The notes: a model not told the origin generated them from the sequence alone. Shown: positions 17,359 through 26,951, numbered from the stretch's first letter. The stretch is DNA of 64,000 bases from UBA1672 sp050633505 (GCA_050633505.1 JBOEGQ010000009.1:62001-126000); one strand, 5' to 3'. Numbers and translations are program-made.

Positions 17359-17961
17359 ATGGAAATTATCGGATCTGTGCGTAGTCCTTTCGTACGTATT
17401 GTACGTGCTACGGCGCGTGAGTTGTCATTGGATTATACGTTTCATCAGACGAATTCTGCTCTTTCCTTAACGGAAGAAGAGACCAATCTGGTTAATTCCG
17501 GTAATCCCCTTATGAAGATACCGATTTTAAAGGATGGTGACCGTAGTGTTGTTGATTCACGCGTTATTGTTAACTATCTCGCACGTAAGGCACAGGAACA
17601 AGGCACGAAAAGTGACCTTAAGACGGTGCTAAACGATGATGATGAGTATGCCCTGACCCTTATATACGGGATATCTGATTCTATACTTTTGCGTTACATC
17701 TTTGGGAAAACGACGGATTTAAATCTTGAGGAAGGGTATTTGGCGCGGTGCTTGGAACGGGTTAAGCGTACACTTACGGAGCTGGATAATCAAAAGCAGA
17801 TCGGTGAAGAATTCGGTTTGGTTGAAATTGCCTTGGTCTGTATCTTGGGTTTTGCGAAATCAATGCAGGTTTGCGATATGTCAGATTATAAGCATCTGAA
17901 TTCTGTGTATGATCGATATGTCGTGCGCCCCTCCTTTGCGGAGGTCGGATTATCTGAATAA
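17359..17961 (+). CDS. Glutathione S-transferase-like protein
   Basis: ATG 17359 with CAGGAGA upstream decides the start. The N-terminal thioredoxin-like domain shows MEIIGSVRSPFVRIVRATARELSL, LMKIPILKDGDRSVVDSRVIVNYL (the cis-Pro and the glutathione-binding SR pair), and a helical C-terminal domain. The active-site position carries Ser (VRSPF) rather than Cys, as in many bacterial GSTs. Substrate is unknown. At 200 residues it is of normal size. It sits between the divergent hslV and hisB, with 135 bp to hisB. Confidence 0.82.
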   Translation: MEIIGSVRSPFVRIVRATARELSLDYTFHQTNSALSLTEEETNLVNSGNPLMKIPILKDGDRSVVDSRVIVNYLARKAQEQGTKSDLKTVLNDDDEYALTLIYGISDSILLRYIFGKTTDLNLEEGYLARCLERVKRTLTELDNQKQIGEEFGLVEIALVCILGFAKSMQVCDMSDYKHLNSVYDRYVVRPSFAEVGLSE

Positions 17962-18096
17962 GGTACTGAAAATAAAACGGTAAAAGTTTTTCGTTGTTTG
18001 TGATAATATTCTGGTAACCTTTACAAGGTAAGATTTTCACGTCATAACACATCCTGTGTAATGTAGATAACCGGATTATTTGAAGAAAGACGCGAT

Positions 18097-18690
18097 ATGA
18101 GTGAACGCACCGCGAAGATCAGCCGTAAAACCAATGAGACTTCTGTTGAAGTGTCTCTTAACCTTGATGGTAGTGGGAAATCCGATATCTCAACAGGGAT
18201 CGGGTTTTTCGATCACATGTTAGAGCAATTATCAAAACACTCTCTGATTGATATGAATATTCAGGTCAATGGTGATTTACACATTGACGGACACCATACT
18301 GCGGAAGATACGGGAATTACGCTGGGGCAGGCGCTGAAAGAGGCGATTGGCGATAAAAAAGGTATTCGTCGTTACGGTCATTTTGACCTTGTGATGGATG
18401 AGGCACGCTCTAGCGTGGCACTGGATTTCTCAAACCGTCCTTTTTTGGTTTGGGATGTGGACTTTACCGTTGATCGCCTTGGTGAAATGGATACTGAACT
18501 CTTTCAGGAATTCTTTCAGGCCATGGCAGGTGGGGCAGGCTTAACATTGCACGCGACAAAGTTGGCGGGTTCTAATAACCACCACATTATAGAAAGCGTT
18601 TATAAGGCCTGTGCGAAGGCATTGCGCATGGCGGTTGAGACAGATCCTCGCGCGGCAAATCAACTGCCAAGCACAAAGGGTGCGTTATAG
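18097..18690 (+). CDS. hisB: Imidazoleglycerol-phosphate dehydratase
   Basis: HisB removes water from imidazole-glycerol phosphate in histidine synthesis, using Mn2+. The protein is the monofunctional 197-residue form. Metal-binding motifs are complete: GIGFFDHMLEQLSKHS, DGHHTAEDTGI and NNHHIIESVYKACAKALR. The start is ATG 18097, about 135 bp after the GST-like gene, so it may have its own promoter. hisH, hisF and hisE, often downstream of hisB in alphaproteobacteria, are absent from this locus, and hisA is 15 kb away. Confidence 0.98.
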   Translation: MSERTAKISRKTNETSVEVSLNLDGSGKSDISTGIGFFDHMLEQLSKHSLIDMNIQVNGDLHIDGHHTAEDTGITLGQALKEAIGDKKGIRRYGHFDLVMDEARSSVALDFSNRPFLVWDVDFTVDRLGEMDTELFQEFFQAMAGGAGLTLHATKLAGSNNHHIIESVYKACAKALRMAVETDPRAANQLPSTKGAL

Positions 18691-18737
18691 AGATCAAAAT
18701 GCGTATTGTCCTAATGGGCGGGTATAAGTCAGGGTGG

Positions 18738-19052
18738 CTAAGTGCGTCCAAATTCACGAAGAATATCGTCTTTTATATTCTGGGGTATATTTACCCAATT
18801 AATATTTGTGCCTAATTTAAGTTTAACGTCTAAACCCATATCAACAACGCTCACAATATGTGCGAACCACTCCGTGTAAGACCAGCCTTTTGGTTCTTCG
18901 TTAGAGTGGAACCCTTTTCTTTCTTGATCCCAATATACTCCGGCGGCTGCGCGATAAATATGCTCATATTCACTGTGGCCGCCACTTTCCAAAATAAGCA
19001 ATAGCTTTCCCGAACCCATAATTTCGACTGTATTGATTATTTCTTGGTTCAT
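18738..19052 (-). CDS. Small hypothetical protein
   Basis: ATG 19052 behind a GGGGTTGG stretch is preferred; a longer frame would overlap the heparinase-like gene. The 104 residues begin MNQEIINTVEIMGSGKLLLILESGGH and continue with AAAGVYWDQERKGFHSNE and SYTEWFAHIVSVVDM. There is no signal peptide. The pattern looks like a compact alpha/beta protein of immunity-protein type size, but I do not recognise it. It lies 29 bp downstream of the heparinase-like gene and may be its last operon partner. Confidence 0.6.
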   Translation of the reverse strand: MNQEIINTVEIMGSGKLLLILESGGHSEYEHIYRAAAGVYWDQERKGFHSNEEPKGWSYTEWFAHIVSVVDMGLDVKLKLGTNINWVNIPQNIKDDILREFGRT

Positions 19053-19081
19053 AATGTATCTGCCAACCCCTCTAATCAGGG

Positions 19082-20713
19082 TTAGTCTTCGCGCTTTAAC
19101 GACCATTTAACGGAGATGTTCAGGTCTTTCATGTGTGATCCGATCACGATTTGCTTGGTTTTCTTGATATCTATGCCCTGCCCTACATACAGGCTGTCTT
19201 CAAGCTTGATACCATGATGCTTTGTACTGAAACGCCAGCCAACCCCGCCAGGCATTCTAAGTAAGATGTCCTGTCCGTCTTGTGTGACAGATGCCATGAC
19301 ATTGGGGTGGATATGAAAACGTACGGCAACTTCAACCGGATTGGTTAAATGATCGGATGCTGAGGTAAAGCCGTCTTCACCATGTAGGCTGTGTCCTTGG
19401 TCGGTCAGGCATAATGTACGTGTGTGTGTAATACCATTTAACGGAACATATCCGTCATGAGATGCGCTGAGTAATATGCTGTTATGTGTTTCTTCACGGC
19501 GTGCATTGCATTTTACAGTTTTACGTCCGAAATGCTTATCCTTTTTGATCTCACAGGCATTTCTGTGATCCAGACATGCCGTATTATGCGCGGCGGTAAA
19601 GCGTAAGGCCTCTTTCCAATCCGGTGAAATCGGGTGTGATCCGCATGAAACGAGCAATCGTTCCTTCCCGTATCCGAATTCAAAAGCCAGAGGTGAAGCA
19701 TGCGCATCCTTATCATATGGATAGTCAGGTGCACGACCTGTATCCATGATAAGAAGGCTACGGCCAAGGTCAAGACGTTCAAATCCGGTTTTCTCCAGAC
19801 TGCTTAAAGTCTTTTTTCTTGTCCCGGCCTGTGCAAGAACGGAATCAATATGATCTATACTGCCTTCCTGTGTACCGTGGAAAAGCGCAAGCTTACGATC
19901 ACTGTGGCGCAGGCTTCTTAATGCGGCGCTTAATTGCTCAATCGTGTCCTTGATAAATCCGGGCGTGGTATAGGCACCAGCCTTAAAAGCAGACCTGATA
20001 TCAACCAGAATTTGTAGGACATTCAACATCACATCAGGAGAGCGTGAAATATGGCCACCATCGGCTAAGATCTGGACAGATAAGGTTTTTTCAAGGGCAT
20101 TTATCGCCTGATTGATCCATTTATCATGATCTTCCAATGCGATACCGACGTATAAAAGCCCCTTAATTGTTTCCAATAAAGCCGGTGTATGGGTTGCACC
20201 AAGGATATTACTTAAATGCTTTGCTTGCTTAGACAGGCTGGCGAGGACTTTTTCTTCGAAATGGTCCCCCTGCCCCGCGCAGAAATAATCATAGTGGCTG
20301 ATCCACATGGCAAGGCGTCGTCCAATCAAATCAGATCGCCAGCTATTCTTATCCCAATGGTCATAGCGTTCGATCCAGCTTGAGAGCATAACGCGTCCTT
20401 GCTCTTTCGCCAATGCACCGCCAAGGGTGCGTAAATCTCTTAGCCAGCCAAAGCTGTGCATGTGTGTGTGCCATATATCATCGGCCTCTTCAGGCTCCCA
20501 CCACTCCTTATACCAAAGTGCGCCTGTTCGCTCACCGATACCTGCCGCATTTAGCAGCTCTCTTGCCTTATCGGCGTTACCGGGCCAGGGGTCTACCGGT
20601 TTGACAATGAGGCGGTCAGGGGCCTTATCATTCAAACACCAACTATAAAGCGGCGTGCTGTAGGTGATGTGCCCTGCTGTTTTCTTTATATTCTCAATCA
20701 ACTGAAAAGGCAT
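19082..20713 (-). CDS. Heparinase II/III family protein
   Basis: The product has 543 residues with no signal peptide. The N-terminal half is an alpha-toroid (RDLRTLGGALAKEQGRVMLSSWIERYD, RRLAMWISHYDYF) and the C-terminal half a beta-sandwich (FGYGKERLLVSCGSH, AAHNTACLDHRNACEI, FHIHPNVMAS). This is the layout of polysaccharide lyases related to heparinase II/III. In alphaproteobacteria such a gene commonly sits beside rsmB and rpe or purH, as here. The substrate of this group is not established; the lack of a signal argues against extracellular heparin degradation. It follows rpe by 21 bp. Confidence 0.88.
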   Translation of the reverse strand: MPFQLIENIKKTAGHITYSTPLYSWCLNDKAPDRLIVKPVDPWPGNADKARELLNAAGIGERTGALWYKEWWEPEEADDIWHTHMHSFGWLRDLRTLGGALAKEQGRVMLSSWIERYDHWDKNSWRSDLIGRRLAMWISHYDYFCAGQGDHFEEKVLASLSKQAKHLSNILGATHTPALLETIKGLLYVGIALEDHDKWINQAINALEKTLSVQILADGGHISRSPDVMLNVLQILVDIRSAFKAGAYTTPGFIKDTIEQLSAALRSLRHSDRKLALFHGTQEGSIDHIDSVLAQAGTRKKTLSSLEKTGFERLDLGRSLLIMDTGRAPDYPYDKDAHASPLAFEFGYGKERLLVSCGSHPISPDWKEALRFTAAHNTACLDHRNACEIKKDKHFGRKTVKCNARREETHNSILLSASHDGYVPLNGITHTRTLCLTDQGHSLHGEDGFTSASDHLTNPVEVAVRFHIHPNVMASVTQDGQDILLRMPGGVGWRFSTKHHGIKLEDSLYVGQGIDIKKTKQIVIGSHMKDLNISVKWSLKRED

Positions 20714-20734
20714 GATGACCCCTCTTTTCCTGAT

Positions 20735-21388
20735 TTATGGGCGAAGAGCCCGGATGTTTTCGGCGTATTTCTCACTGCCGTCTTTGAATACTGCGGTTCC
20801 GGCGACCAAAACATTTGCACCGGCATCTATAACTTGTTTTGCGGTTTGCGGGTTTACGCCACCATCAACTTCAAGATCGATATGACGTCCTGTTTCACTG
20901 ATCATACGGCGTGCTTCGGATATCTTATCAAGAACGGGGATAAAGCTTTGTCCGCCAAATCCCGGGTTTACCGTCATAATCAGGATTAAGTCCACCATAT
21001 CCATCACATGTTTGATTGATTCAATTGGTGTATGCGGGTTAAGGGAAACACCTGCCTTTACGCCCTTTGCCTTGATATGTTGTAAGGTACGGTGCAAATG
21101 CGGGCCTGCTTCAACATGTGCGGTGATAATATCCGAACCTGCGGTAACAAAATCATCGATCAGATAATCGACAGGTGAAATCATCAAATGAACATCGAAT
21201 GTTTTAGTCGTTGATTTACGAATTGCCTTCACAACAGGTGCGCCGAATGTCAAATTGGGTACAAAATGTCCGTCCATAACATCAATATGGATGTAATCTG
21301 CGCCTGCTTTATCAATGGCGGCGACTTCTTCACCCAGTTTAGAAAAATCGGCAGAAAGGATAGAGGGGGCAATCAGGACTTCGGACAT
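20735..21388 (-). CDS. rpe: Ribulose-phosphate 3-epimerase
   Basis: Rpe interconverts ribulose-5-phosphate and xylulose-5-phosphate in the pentose phosphate pathway. The 217-residue TIM barrel has the family signatures IAPSILSADFSKLGEE, YIHIDVMDGHFVPNLTFG, DVHLMI, TVNPGFGGQSF and LEVDGGVNPQTA, including the metal-binding His and Asp residues. It is 21 bp upstream of the heparinase-like gene and downstream of rsmB with a 180-bp gap, in which I see no further gene. Identification is secure. Confidence 0.98.
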   Translation of the reverse strand: MSEVLIAPSILSADFSKLGEEVAAIDKAGADYIHIDVMDGHFVPNLTFGAPVVKAIRKSTTKTFDVHLMISPVDYLIDDFVTAGSDIITAHVEAGPHLHRTLQHIKAKGVKAGVSLNPHTPIESIKHVMDMVDLILIMTVNPGFGGQSFIPVLDKISEARRMISETGRHIDLEVDGGVNPQTAKQVIDAGANVLVAGTAVFKDGSEKYAENIRALRP

Positions 21389-21568
21389 GAATATTGGTAC
21401 TCTTTAGATATAAATAAAAACGAAAAATATTGTTTCACAACGATGTGTGAAAAGGGAGGCGTAATCTATAACGACTACACATTAAATCTACCAGATTTTT
21501 TATACGATATCCACAAGGGATTTTAAAGCGCAGAATTCTTAGGGGTAGGGGGGATAAAATATGAAAAA

Positions 21569-22906
21569 CTATCCGATCTTAACCAATCTTGAGACGAAGA
21601 ATCCGTCAATTCCACCCGCGGCACTTAACATAAATGGAAGGATGCGCAAATCACCCTTATCATTAATCAGTTCGTCATACTGTCCCACTTCCTCAGGGGT
21701 GATGGGATTACGTTCGAAATTCGGATGCATTTTTAAAAACTGATCTATTTGCTCTTCTCCTTCTGCTTTTTGTAGAGAGCAGGTGCAGTAAATAATCATC
21801 CCACCGATAGATAATATATTGGCACTGTGGTTGAGGAGGCGTTCTTGAATCGTTTGCAGCCCCGTAATATCTGTTTCCGATTTTAGATATCCTGTATCCG
21901 GGTGGCGGCGCATCGTTCCGGTGGCAGAACATGGCGCATCAAGTAGAATATATTTGACGGGTTCTTTGGATGACCAGCTTGCCCCATCGGCCGTTTCAAT
22001 GTGTACGTGTTCTTCTAAATCAAGACGTACAAGGTTTTCTTTTAACTTTTTCAGTCTTTTAGAAGATCTGTCAATGGCCGTGACATGTGCCCCCATTGCG
22101 GCAAGCTGAAGGGTTTTTCCCCCTGGTGCGGCGCACATATCGATGATTTTTTTATCTTTTGCATCGCCAAATAACGTTGCGGGCAGGGCGGCGGCGGCAT
22201 CTTGTACCCACCATTTTCCGTCTTCAAATCCTTCCAAGTCACGAATGTTGCCACCTTGCAGACGTCTTAATGTGCCTGTTGAAAGTTCCGATGCGGTTAA
22301 TGCGTTACCGAAAAATGCACGTTCTGCCTTATCTTTAACGGTGATATCAAGGGCGGCTTCGCTCATATTGGCAAGGGCAATTTGTCCGGCAGTTTGCAGG
22401 CCATAATCATTGATCCAGATTTTAAGAAGCCAATCCGGTGTATTCAGACGTGATGCATCCTGTTTTGCGATGCGGTCATGTCCTTCACGGCTTAATCGTC
22501 TTAAGACCGCATTTACAAATCCTTTTTGTTTGCTAAATCCGCTGTCTTCGGTAAGGCGTACACATGTGTCGACACTTGCATGGTCGGGGACATTCATGAA
22601 AAACATCTGCGTTACACCAAGGCGTAAAATATGGTGTAGAGCAGGAGTCTTTAAGGTATTCGGACGGTCTTGTGCGAAGGTGATCAAATCATCAATCTGT
22701 CCCAGACGTCGTAATGTTGTGGTAATCAACATGCGCGTGAAGGCGCGATCACGTTGCGGTAAATCGGCGAATTCCTGACTTCTTTCGAGTACAACATCAA
22801 GGGCGTTTTTTCGGTCTAAAATTTCCCTAAGCATATCCAGAGCGATTTTTCGGGAAACGAGGTCTGCTGCGTTTTCTGTTTTATTGTTTTTTTCTGCTGA
22901 ATTCAT
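21569..22906 (-). CDS. rsmB: 16S rRNA m5C967 methyltransferase RsmB
   Basis: RsmB methylates C967 of 16S rRNA using S-adenosylmethionine. An N-terminal NusB-like helical domain (residues about 15-145: SRKIALDMLREILDRK, RAFTRMLITTTLRRLGQID) is followed by the methyltransferase domain with DMCAAPGGKTLQLAA for SAM binding. Catalytic cysteines are in DAPCSATGTMRRHPD and CTCSLQKAEGEEQ. The 445-residue length is normal. It is divergent from the DUF1674 gene with 35 bp between starts, a conserved alphaproteobacterial pair. It heads the rsmB-rpe-heparinase group. Confidence 0.96.
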   Translation of the reverse strand: MNSAEKNNKTENAADLVSRKIALDMLREILDRKNALDVVLERSQEFADLPQRDRAFTRMLITTTLRRLGQIDDLITFAQDRPNTLKTPALHHILRLGVTQMFFMNVPDHASVDTCVRLTEDSGFSKQKGFVNAVLRRLSREGHDRIAKQDASRLNTPDWLLKIWINDYGLQTAGQIALANMSEAALDITVKDKAERAFFGNALTASELSTGTLRRLQGGNIRDLEGFEDGKWWVQDAAAALPATLFGDAKDKKIIDMCAAPGGKTLQLAAMGAHVTAIDRSSKRLKKLKENLVRLDLEEHVHIETADGASWSSKEPVKYILLDAPCSATGTMRRHPDTGYLKSETDITGLQTIQERLLNHSANILSIGGMIIYCTCSLQKAEGEEQIDQFLKMHPNFERNPITPEEVGQYDELINDKGDLRILPFMLSAAGGIDGFFVSRLVKIG

Positions 22907-22941
22907 TTGATTGGCCTGACCTTTTTATTTTACTATGGAGT

Positions 22942-23094
22942 ATGACTGATAAAAAACCAACCCCGCACGATACAAAGAATCCAAAAACGCCCCTTTATGA
23001 AGAAAAAGAGCGAGAAATTGGTGGTTTTGAGAATAGACCGGAGCCAACCCGTTTTGGTGATTGGGATGTGAATGGGCGTTGTTCTGACTTTTAA
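22942..23094 (+). CDS. DUF1674 / SdhAF4-like small protein
   Basis: The 50-codon gene is easily missed. It reads MTDKKPTPHD, then a charged linker, then GGFENRPEPTRFGDWDVNGRCSDF (given in part here as PEPTRFGDWDVNGRCSDF). The PEPTRxGDWxxxGxxSDF ending is the signature of DUF1674, the bacterial relative of eukaryotic SDHAF4, which helps assemble flavinated succinate dehydrogenase. Position next to rsmB is conserved in alphaproteobacteria. It is followed after 35 bp by the DUF1223 gene in the same direction. The identification rests on the motif and context and is strong. Confidence 0.9.
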   Translation: MTDKKPTPHDTKNPKTPLYEEKEREIGGFENRPEPTRFGDWDVNGRCSDF

Positions 23095-23129
23095 ATATAA
23101 TGAGTGATAGAGTGAAAAAGGAAAAAGAT

Positions 23130-24008
23130 ATGAAGATAAGATGGCTTATTGCTCTTTTTTTGGTTTCTATGTCCCTTGGTACGTCAGTTGTTCATGCGAA
23201 AAAGCCCGCCATTATTGAGTTTTTCAGTCAGTATGATTGTGTTCGTGAAGGCCGGACGCATGAGGCGCTCTACGATATTTTAAAAAATGAACAAGACGTC
23301 ATTGTCGTTAGCTGTATTGAATATCATGAGGGGTTACAGGATTACGTTGATGGTTGGATGCATGAGTTTTGTAAAAACCGCCGCTCTAGCTATAAACGAT
23401 TGCTTGGTATGGGGCTTGGCTCTTCGTCCCTTATTGTAAATGGAAGATGGTATGCAAGTCACGCAAATGTGAAACCGGCGTTGGATATGGCACGCCATGA
23501 TCAGATTGCCGATATTCATGTACGTCATTCCGGTGATACCTTAGATGTTGAAATTCCCGCGGTTAAAGGTGCGGATTATGGGGAGTTGATCTTGTACGTC
23601 TATATGCCGACCCGAGCGGATATGAAGGTGTATGTTGATGCCGATGTTGAATTTACAGATTCCATACGTAACAAAATTAAAAATAATCAGAGTGTCCCTT
23701 TTGTAACAAAGGCGAGGTCTGCTCCTCTTTTGGTGCGTCCGGTGTTTGAAATGATTCATTTGGGAAAATGGTATGGCGATGCGGTTAATTTTTCTTATCC
23801 GTTGGGGCGCATTCATACAGAGGCCGGCCCGCTTTATAATGCGTTGAGTTATGCGGTTGTACTGCATCAGGGCGCGGAATTGGGGCCTGTTCTTGCCATC
23901 GGGGAAGAGCGTTCAAGCAGTGAGCTTAGCAGCCTCTTACCGAAAAGTAAGCCGCTTGAAATTGAATTTTCTTCTTTACCGTTTAATCCGCAAGATTTAG
24001 GTCAATAA
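23130..24008 (+). CDS. DUF1223 family secreted protein
   Basis: ATG 23130, with AAAAAGGA before it, is preferred over ATG 23100. It gives a signal peptide ending VVHA. The mature protein starts KKPAIIEFFSQYDCVREG, the thioredoxin-like first strand of DUF1223 proteins. The usual CxxC pair is reduced to one Cys there. Further on are SSSLIVNGRWYASH and LSYAVVLHQG, matching late family motifs. Function is unknown; a thiol or redox role is often assumed, but the missing second Cys weakens it here. The 3' end overlaps the convergent xthA by 26 bp. Confidence 0.8.
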   Translation: MKIRWLIALFLVSMSLGTSVVHAKKPAIIEFFSQYDCVREGRTHEALYDILKNEQDVIVVSCIEYHEGLQDYVDGWMHEFCKNRRSSYKRLLGMGLGSSSLIVNGRWYASHANVKPALDMARHDQIADIHVRHSGDTLDVEIPAVKGADYGELILYVYMPTRADMKVYVDADVEFTDSIRNKIKNNQSVPFVTKARSAPLLVRPVFEMIHLGKWYGDAVNFSYPLGRIHTEAGPLYNALSYAVVLHQGAELGPVLAIGEERSSSELSSLLPKSKPLEIEFSSLPFNPQDLGQ

Positions 24009-24777
24009 GGACAGGTGCGTGGTCGCTTGGCTTTTCCCAGTCACGTGCATGGCTCATGATGTTGTAATCTGCCAGTTTGTCTTTAAGGGGCTGCGTCACC
24101 CAGATGTGATCCAAACGTCTGCCACGGTTTGACTTTTTCCAGTCGCGATTTCGATATGACCACCAGCTATAGCATTTTTCATCTGCAGGTACGAAGTGAC
24201 GTACGGCATCTACCCATCCTAATGCGTTTTGAATGGTGGTAAGTTTCTCAACCTCAATAGGGGTGTGAGAGACGACTTTTAAAAGCTGTTTATGAGACCA
24301 TACGTCATGTTCTAGGGGGGCGATGTTAAAATCACCAACGGCGATGAGGGGATCTTTTTCTGTGTAATTTTCGGTAAAGAAATTTTGCATTTCCTCAAGG
24401 AAGTCCAGCTTGTGACCGAATTTTTCATTGATTTCTCGATCCGGCTCATCCCCTCCAGCCGGGATATAGAAATTATGAATTTCAAAATCAGGAAAGCGTA
24501 CGGAAATATGGCGGCAATCATCACGATTAACACGATTATATATTTTAGGGTTTGTGAAGGGTGTACGTGAGAGGATCGCAACGCCGTTATATCCCTTCAT
24601 TCCATTGAAATGGATATGCTCATACCCGGATTTTTTGATGGCATCAATGGGGAAATGCTCATCAGGTGTCTTGGTCTCTTGGAGGCAGATAACATCCGGT
24701 TTTTCGTCATCCATCAGATCTTGGAGTAAGCCAATCCTAAGACGTACAGAGTTAATGTTCCATGTTGCAATGCGCAT
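23983..24777 (-). CDS. xthA: Exodeoxyribonuclease III (AP endonuclease)
   Basis: XthA removes 3' blocks and cuts at abasic sites in base-excision repair. ATG 24777 is used (MRIATWNINSVRLR), leaving off 11 codons of upstream frame. Catalytic residues of the EEP fold are visible: Asn in WNINS, Glu in CLQETK, Tyr/Asp in PLIAVGDFNIAPLEHDVW, and the closing SDHAPVLIDL. The length of 264 residues is normal. It follows ybaB, where recR would be expected in a dnaX-ybaB-recR operon. Its last 26 bp overlap the convergent DUF1223 gene. Confidence 0.96.
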   Translation of the reverse strand: MRIATWNINSVRLRIGLLQDLMDDEKPDVICLQETKTPDEHFPIDAIKKSGYEHIHFNGMKGYNGVAILSRTPFTNPKIYNRVNRDDCRHISVRFPDFEIHNFYIPAGGDEPDREINEKFGHKLDFLEEMQNFFTENYTEKDPLIAVGDFNIAPLEHDVWSHKQLLKVVSHTPIEVEKLTTIQNALGWVDAVRHFVPADEKCYSWWSYRNRDWKKSNRGRRLDHIWVTQPLKDKLADYNIMSHARDWEKPSDHAPVLIDLNLAD

Positions 24778-24840
24778 ATCTACTCCCCTGCCTCTTGTTA
24801 TCAGAGGCATGCATATTCCGTGATGTTCTGTGTTGTTTTC

Positions 24841-25179
24841 CTAGAACGGAAGACCGCCACCGGCTTTATCTGCCATTTCCTCAGGGAAGCCAAGGCTTTT
24901 CATCATGGCCTTTGTTTCTTCCTTGATGCGTACGTCTTTTACCTCGTTTGCGGTATTCAATGCCGCAACGAGAAGGTCTTCCAATGTTTCTTTATCAGAG
25001 TCGAGCAAGCTGTCGTCGATATCAAGGCCAGTTGCCTTACCGTCACAGGTCATACGAATTTTGATGAGGCCGCCACCGGATTCAACTTCGATTTCAATGT
25101 CTTTAAGCTTTTCTTGCACTTCTTGTAATTTGAACTGCATTTCTTGGGCTTGTTTCATCATTTTTTGGAAATTCATCAT
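24841..25179 (-). CDS. ybaB: YbaB/EbfC nucleoid-associated protein
   Basis: YbaB/EbfC is a small dimeric DNA-binding protein linked to the DnaX/RecR pathway. The 112 residues start MMNFQKMMKQAQEMQFKLQ, then EVESGGGLIKIRMTCDGKATGLDID and the LEDLLVAALNTANEVKDVRIKEE helix, all family signatures, ending in a GGLPF tail typical of the family. Its ATG overlaps the dnaX stop by one base (TAATG), so the two are translationally coupled. xthA, not recR, lies downstream. Confidence 0.95.
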   Translation of the reverse strand: MMNFQKMMKQAQEMQFKLQEVQEKLKDIEIEVESGGGLIKIRMTCDGKATGLDIDDSLLDSDKETLEDLLVAALNTANEVKDVRIKEETKAMMKSLGFPEEMADKAGGGLPF

Positions 25180-26951
25180 TATTCTTGGTCCTCTTTATTA
25201 TCCTGATCGTTATCATCTGTTTCCGGTATATGTTTTAAAATTTCCGTGAGCTGTGCTTCCGGGAAAATACTTAAAATATCTGCAACGACGGGCATTTTAG
25301 ACACGTCTTCGAGTTCTTGCAATCGCTTTGCTTCGCTTTGTTCATATAATGTAGCGGCGCCGCGTTCTTTGGTAACCACAATCATCCAATGGTGGTTGGT
25401 AATGTTTTTAAGGGCAATCGTCAATTCAGAGACCAGCTTAGGCAGGGCTTCCGGTTCAAGACGCAGTTCAAAATGTCCGTTGGCTTTATCGCCGTAAGGC
25501 ACGTGTTTCAGTGACACAAGATGCGCAAATTGAAAAAGCTGGCTCGCAATAAGGAACTCTTCATTTCGTTCTAGTAGCGCGACCATATCCTCTAGTGTTT
25601 TTATCTGCGTTAATGGCTCTATGGTTGGTACGACAGATAATTGTGGTGCATGCATTGTTTCGGCGCCACCACCGCCTGTTGGTGCGCCTTGAAATGTTGG
25701 TGGTGCGCTGAAATCCTGTGCGTGGACTGTTCCGCTTGCCGGTGCGCCGCCTGTTTGCACTGTTGCTTGTGGAGGTGCTGACGTGCCGCTTTCTTTAAGC
25801 TTTTTAATCAGATCTGACGGGTCAGGCAGATTGGCGGCATATGCCAAACGTATGATAACCATTTCGGCGGCATTTTGCGGATTAGGCGCGATGTTTACCT
25901 CATCCAGACCTTTTAACAGGATTTGCCATGTTTTACTTAAAGAAGGCATCGAGATTTTACCGGATAACTCCTTCGCGCGCGCGATTTGATCGCTTGATAT
26001 GCTTTGGTTGGTATCCTCTAAATCGGGTACAGCGCGTAACTTAGTCAATAAATGCGTTAAATCCAGAAGGTCTTGTATAACAACGGCAGGTGCACCGCCA
26101 TTTTTATAGATCGTATCCATAATGGATAATGCACCTTTCATATCACCACATAGCGCCTGTTCCAGCAGGTCAAGGTTTTGTGCGCGATCGGCCAGACCCA
26201 ACATTTCTTGCACTTGGGCGGCGGTTATTTTTCCCTCTGACAGGGCGATTGCCTGATCAAGCAAGCTTAAACCATCACGGACAGAGCCATCTGCGGCGCG
26301 GGCAATCATGGATAGCCCCTCATCTTCTGCGCTGACGTTTTCCTGATCACAGATCGATTTGAAGTGCGGGATTAATTCATCCATACCAACACGTTGTAGG
26401 TCAAATCGTTGGCATCGTGATAGGACGGTAATGGGGACTTTACGAATTTCGGTGGTTGCAAAGATAAACTTCACATGTTCCGGTGGCTCTTCCAATGTTT
26501 TGAGAAGGGCATTAAATGCGTTCTTAGACAGCATATGCACCTCATCAATGACATAGATTTTGTATCGCGCCTCTGACGGGGCATAACGTACACCATCAAG
26601 GATTTCGCGAATGTCATCTACGCCTGTACGACTGGCGGCATCCATTTCAATAACATCGGGATGACGGTCTTCTGATATTGCCTGACAGAGCGGACAATCA
26701 ATGGTGTCTTCCGTTGTGGGGCCAGCTGTTCCGTCTGCACCTTTATAGTTAAGAGCTTTTGCAATGATACGGGCGGTGGTCGTTTTTCCAACTCCGCGTA
26801 CACCGGTTAGCATAAATGCATGGGCAATACGCCCTGATGTTATTGCATTTTTTAATGTACGTACAAGTGCATCCTGACCGATGAGTTGGTCAAAATTTTG
26901 CGGACGATATTTTCGCGCAAGAACGCGGTACGGTTTGTCACTCTCAGCCAT
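25179..26951 (-). CDS. dnaX: DNA polymerase III subunits gamma/tau
   Basis: DnaX is the ATPase of the clamp loader and ties the replisome together. Walker A is GVRGVGKTTTARIIAK, Walker B KIYVIDEVHMLSK, and the sensor region VLSRCQRFDLQR, all in the first 190 residues. The zinc module keeps only a CPLC pair and has lost the usual outer cysteines. A Pro/Ala/Gly-rich linker (about 375-440) precedes a C-terminal tau-like domain, so a full tau form of 590 residues is made. No slippery A6-type frameshift signal for gamma was noticed. It is coupled to ybaB by TAATG. Confidence 0.97.
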   Translation of the reverse strand: MAESDKPYRVLARKYRPQNFDQLIGQDALVRTLKNAITSGRIAHAFMLTGVRGVGKTTTARIIAKALNYKGADGTAGPTTEDTIDCPLCQAISEDRHPDVIEMDAASRTGVDDIREILDGVRYAPSEARYKIYVIDEVHMLSKNAFNALLKTLEEPPEHVKFIFATTEIRKVPITVLSRCQRFDLQRVGMDELIPHFKSICDQENVSAEDEGLSMIARAADGSVRDGLSLLDQAIALSEGKITAAQVQEMLGLADRAQNLDLLEQALCGDMKGALSIMDTIYKNGGAPAVVIQDLLDLTHLLTKLRAVPDLEDTNQSISSDQIARAKELSGKISMPSLSKTWQILLKGLDEVNIAPNPQNAAEMVIIRLAYAANLPDPSDLIKKLKESGTSAPPQATVQTGGAPASGTVHAQDFSAPPTFQGAPTGGGGAETMHAPQLSVVPTIEPLTQIKTLEDMVALLERNEEFLIASQLFQFAHLVSLKHVPYGDKANGHFELRLEPEALPKLVSELTIALKNITNHHWMIVVTKERGAATLYEQSEAKRLQELEDVSKMPVVADILSIFPEAQLTEILKHIPETDDNDQDNKEDQE

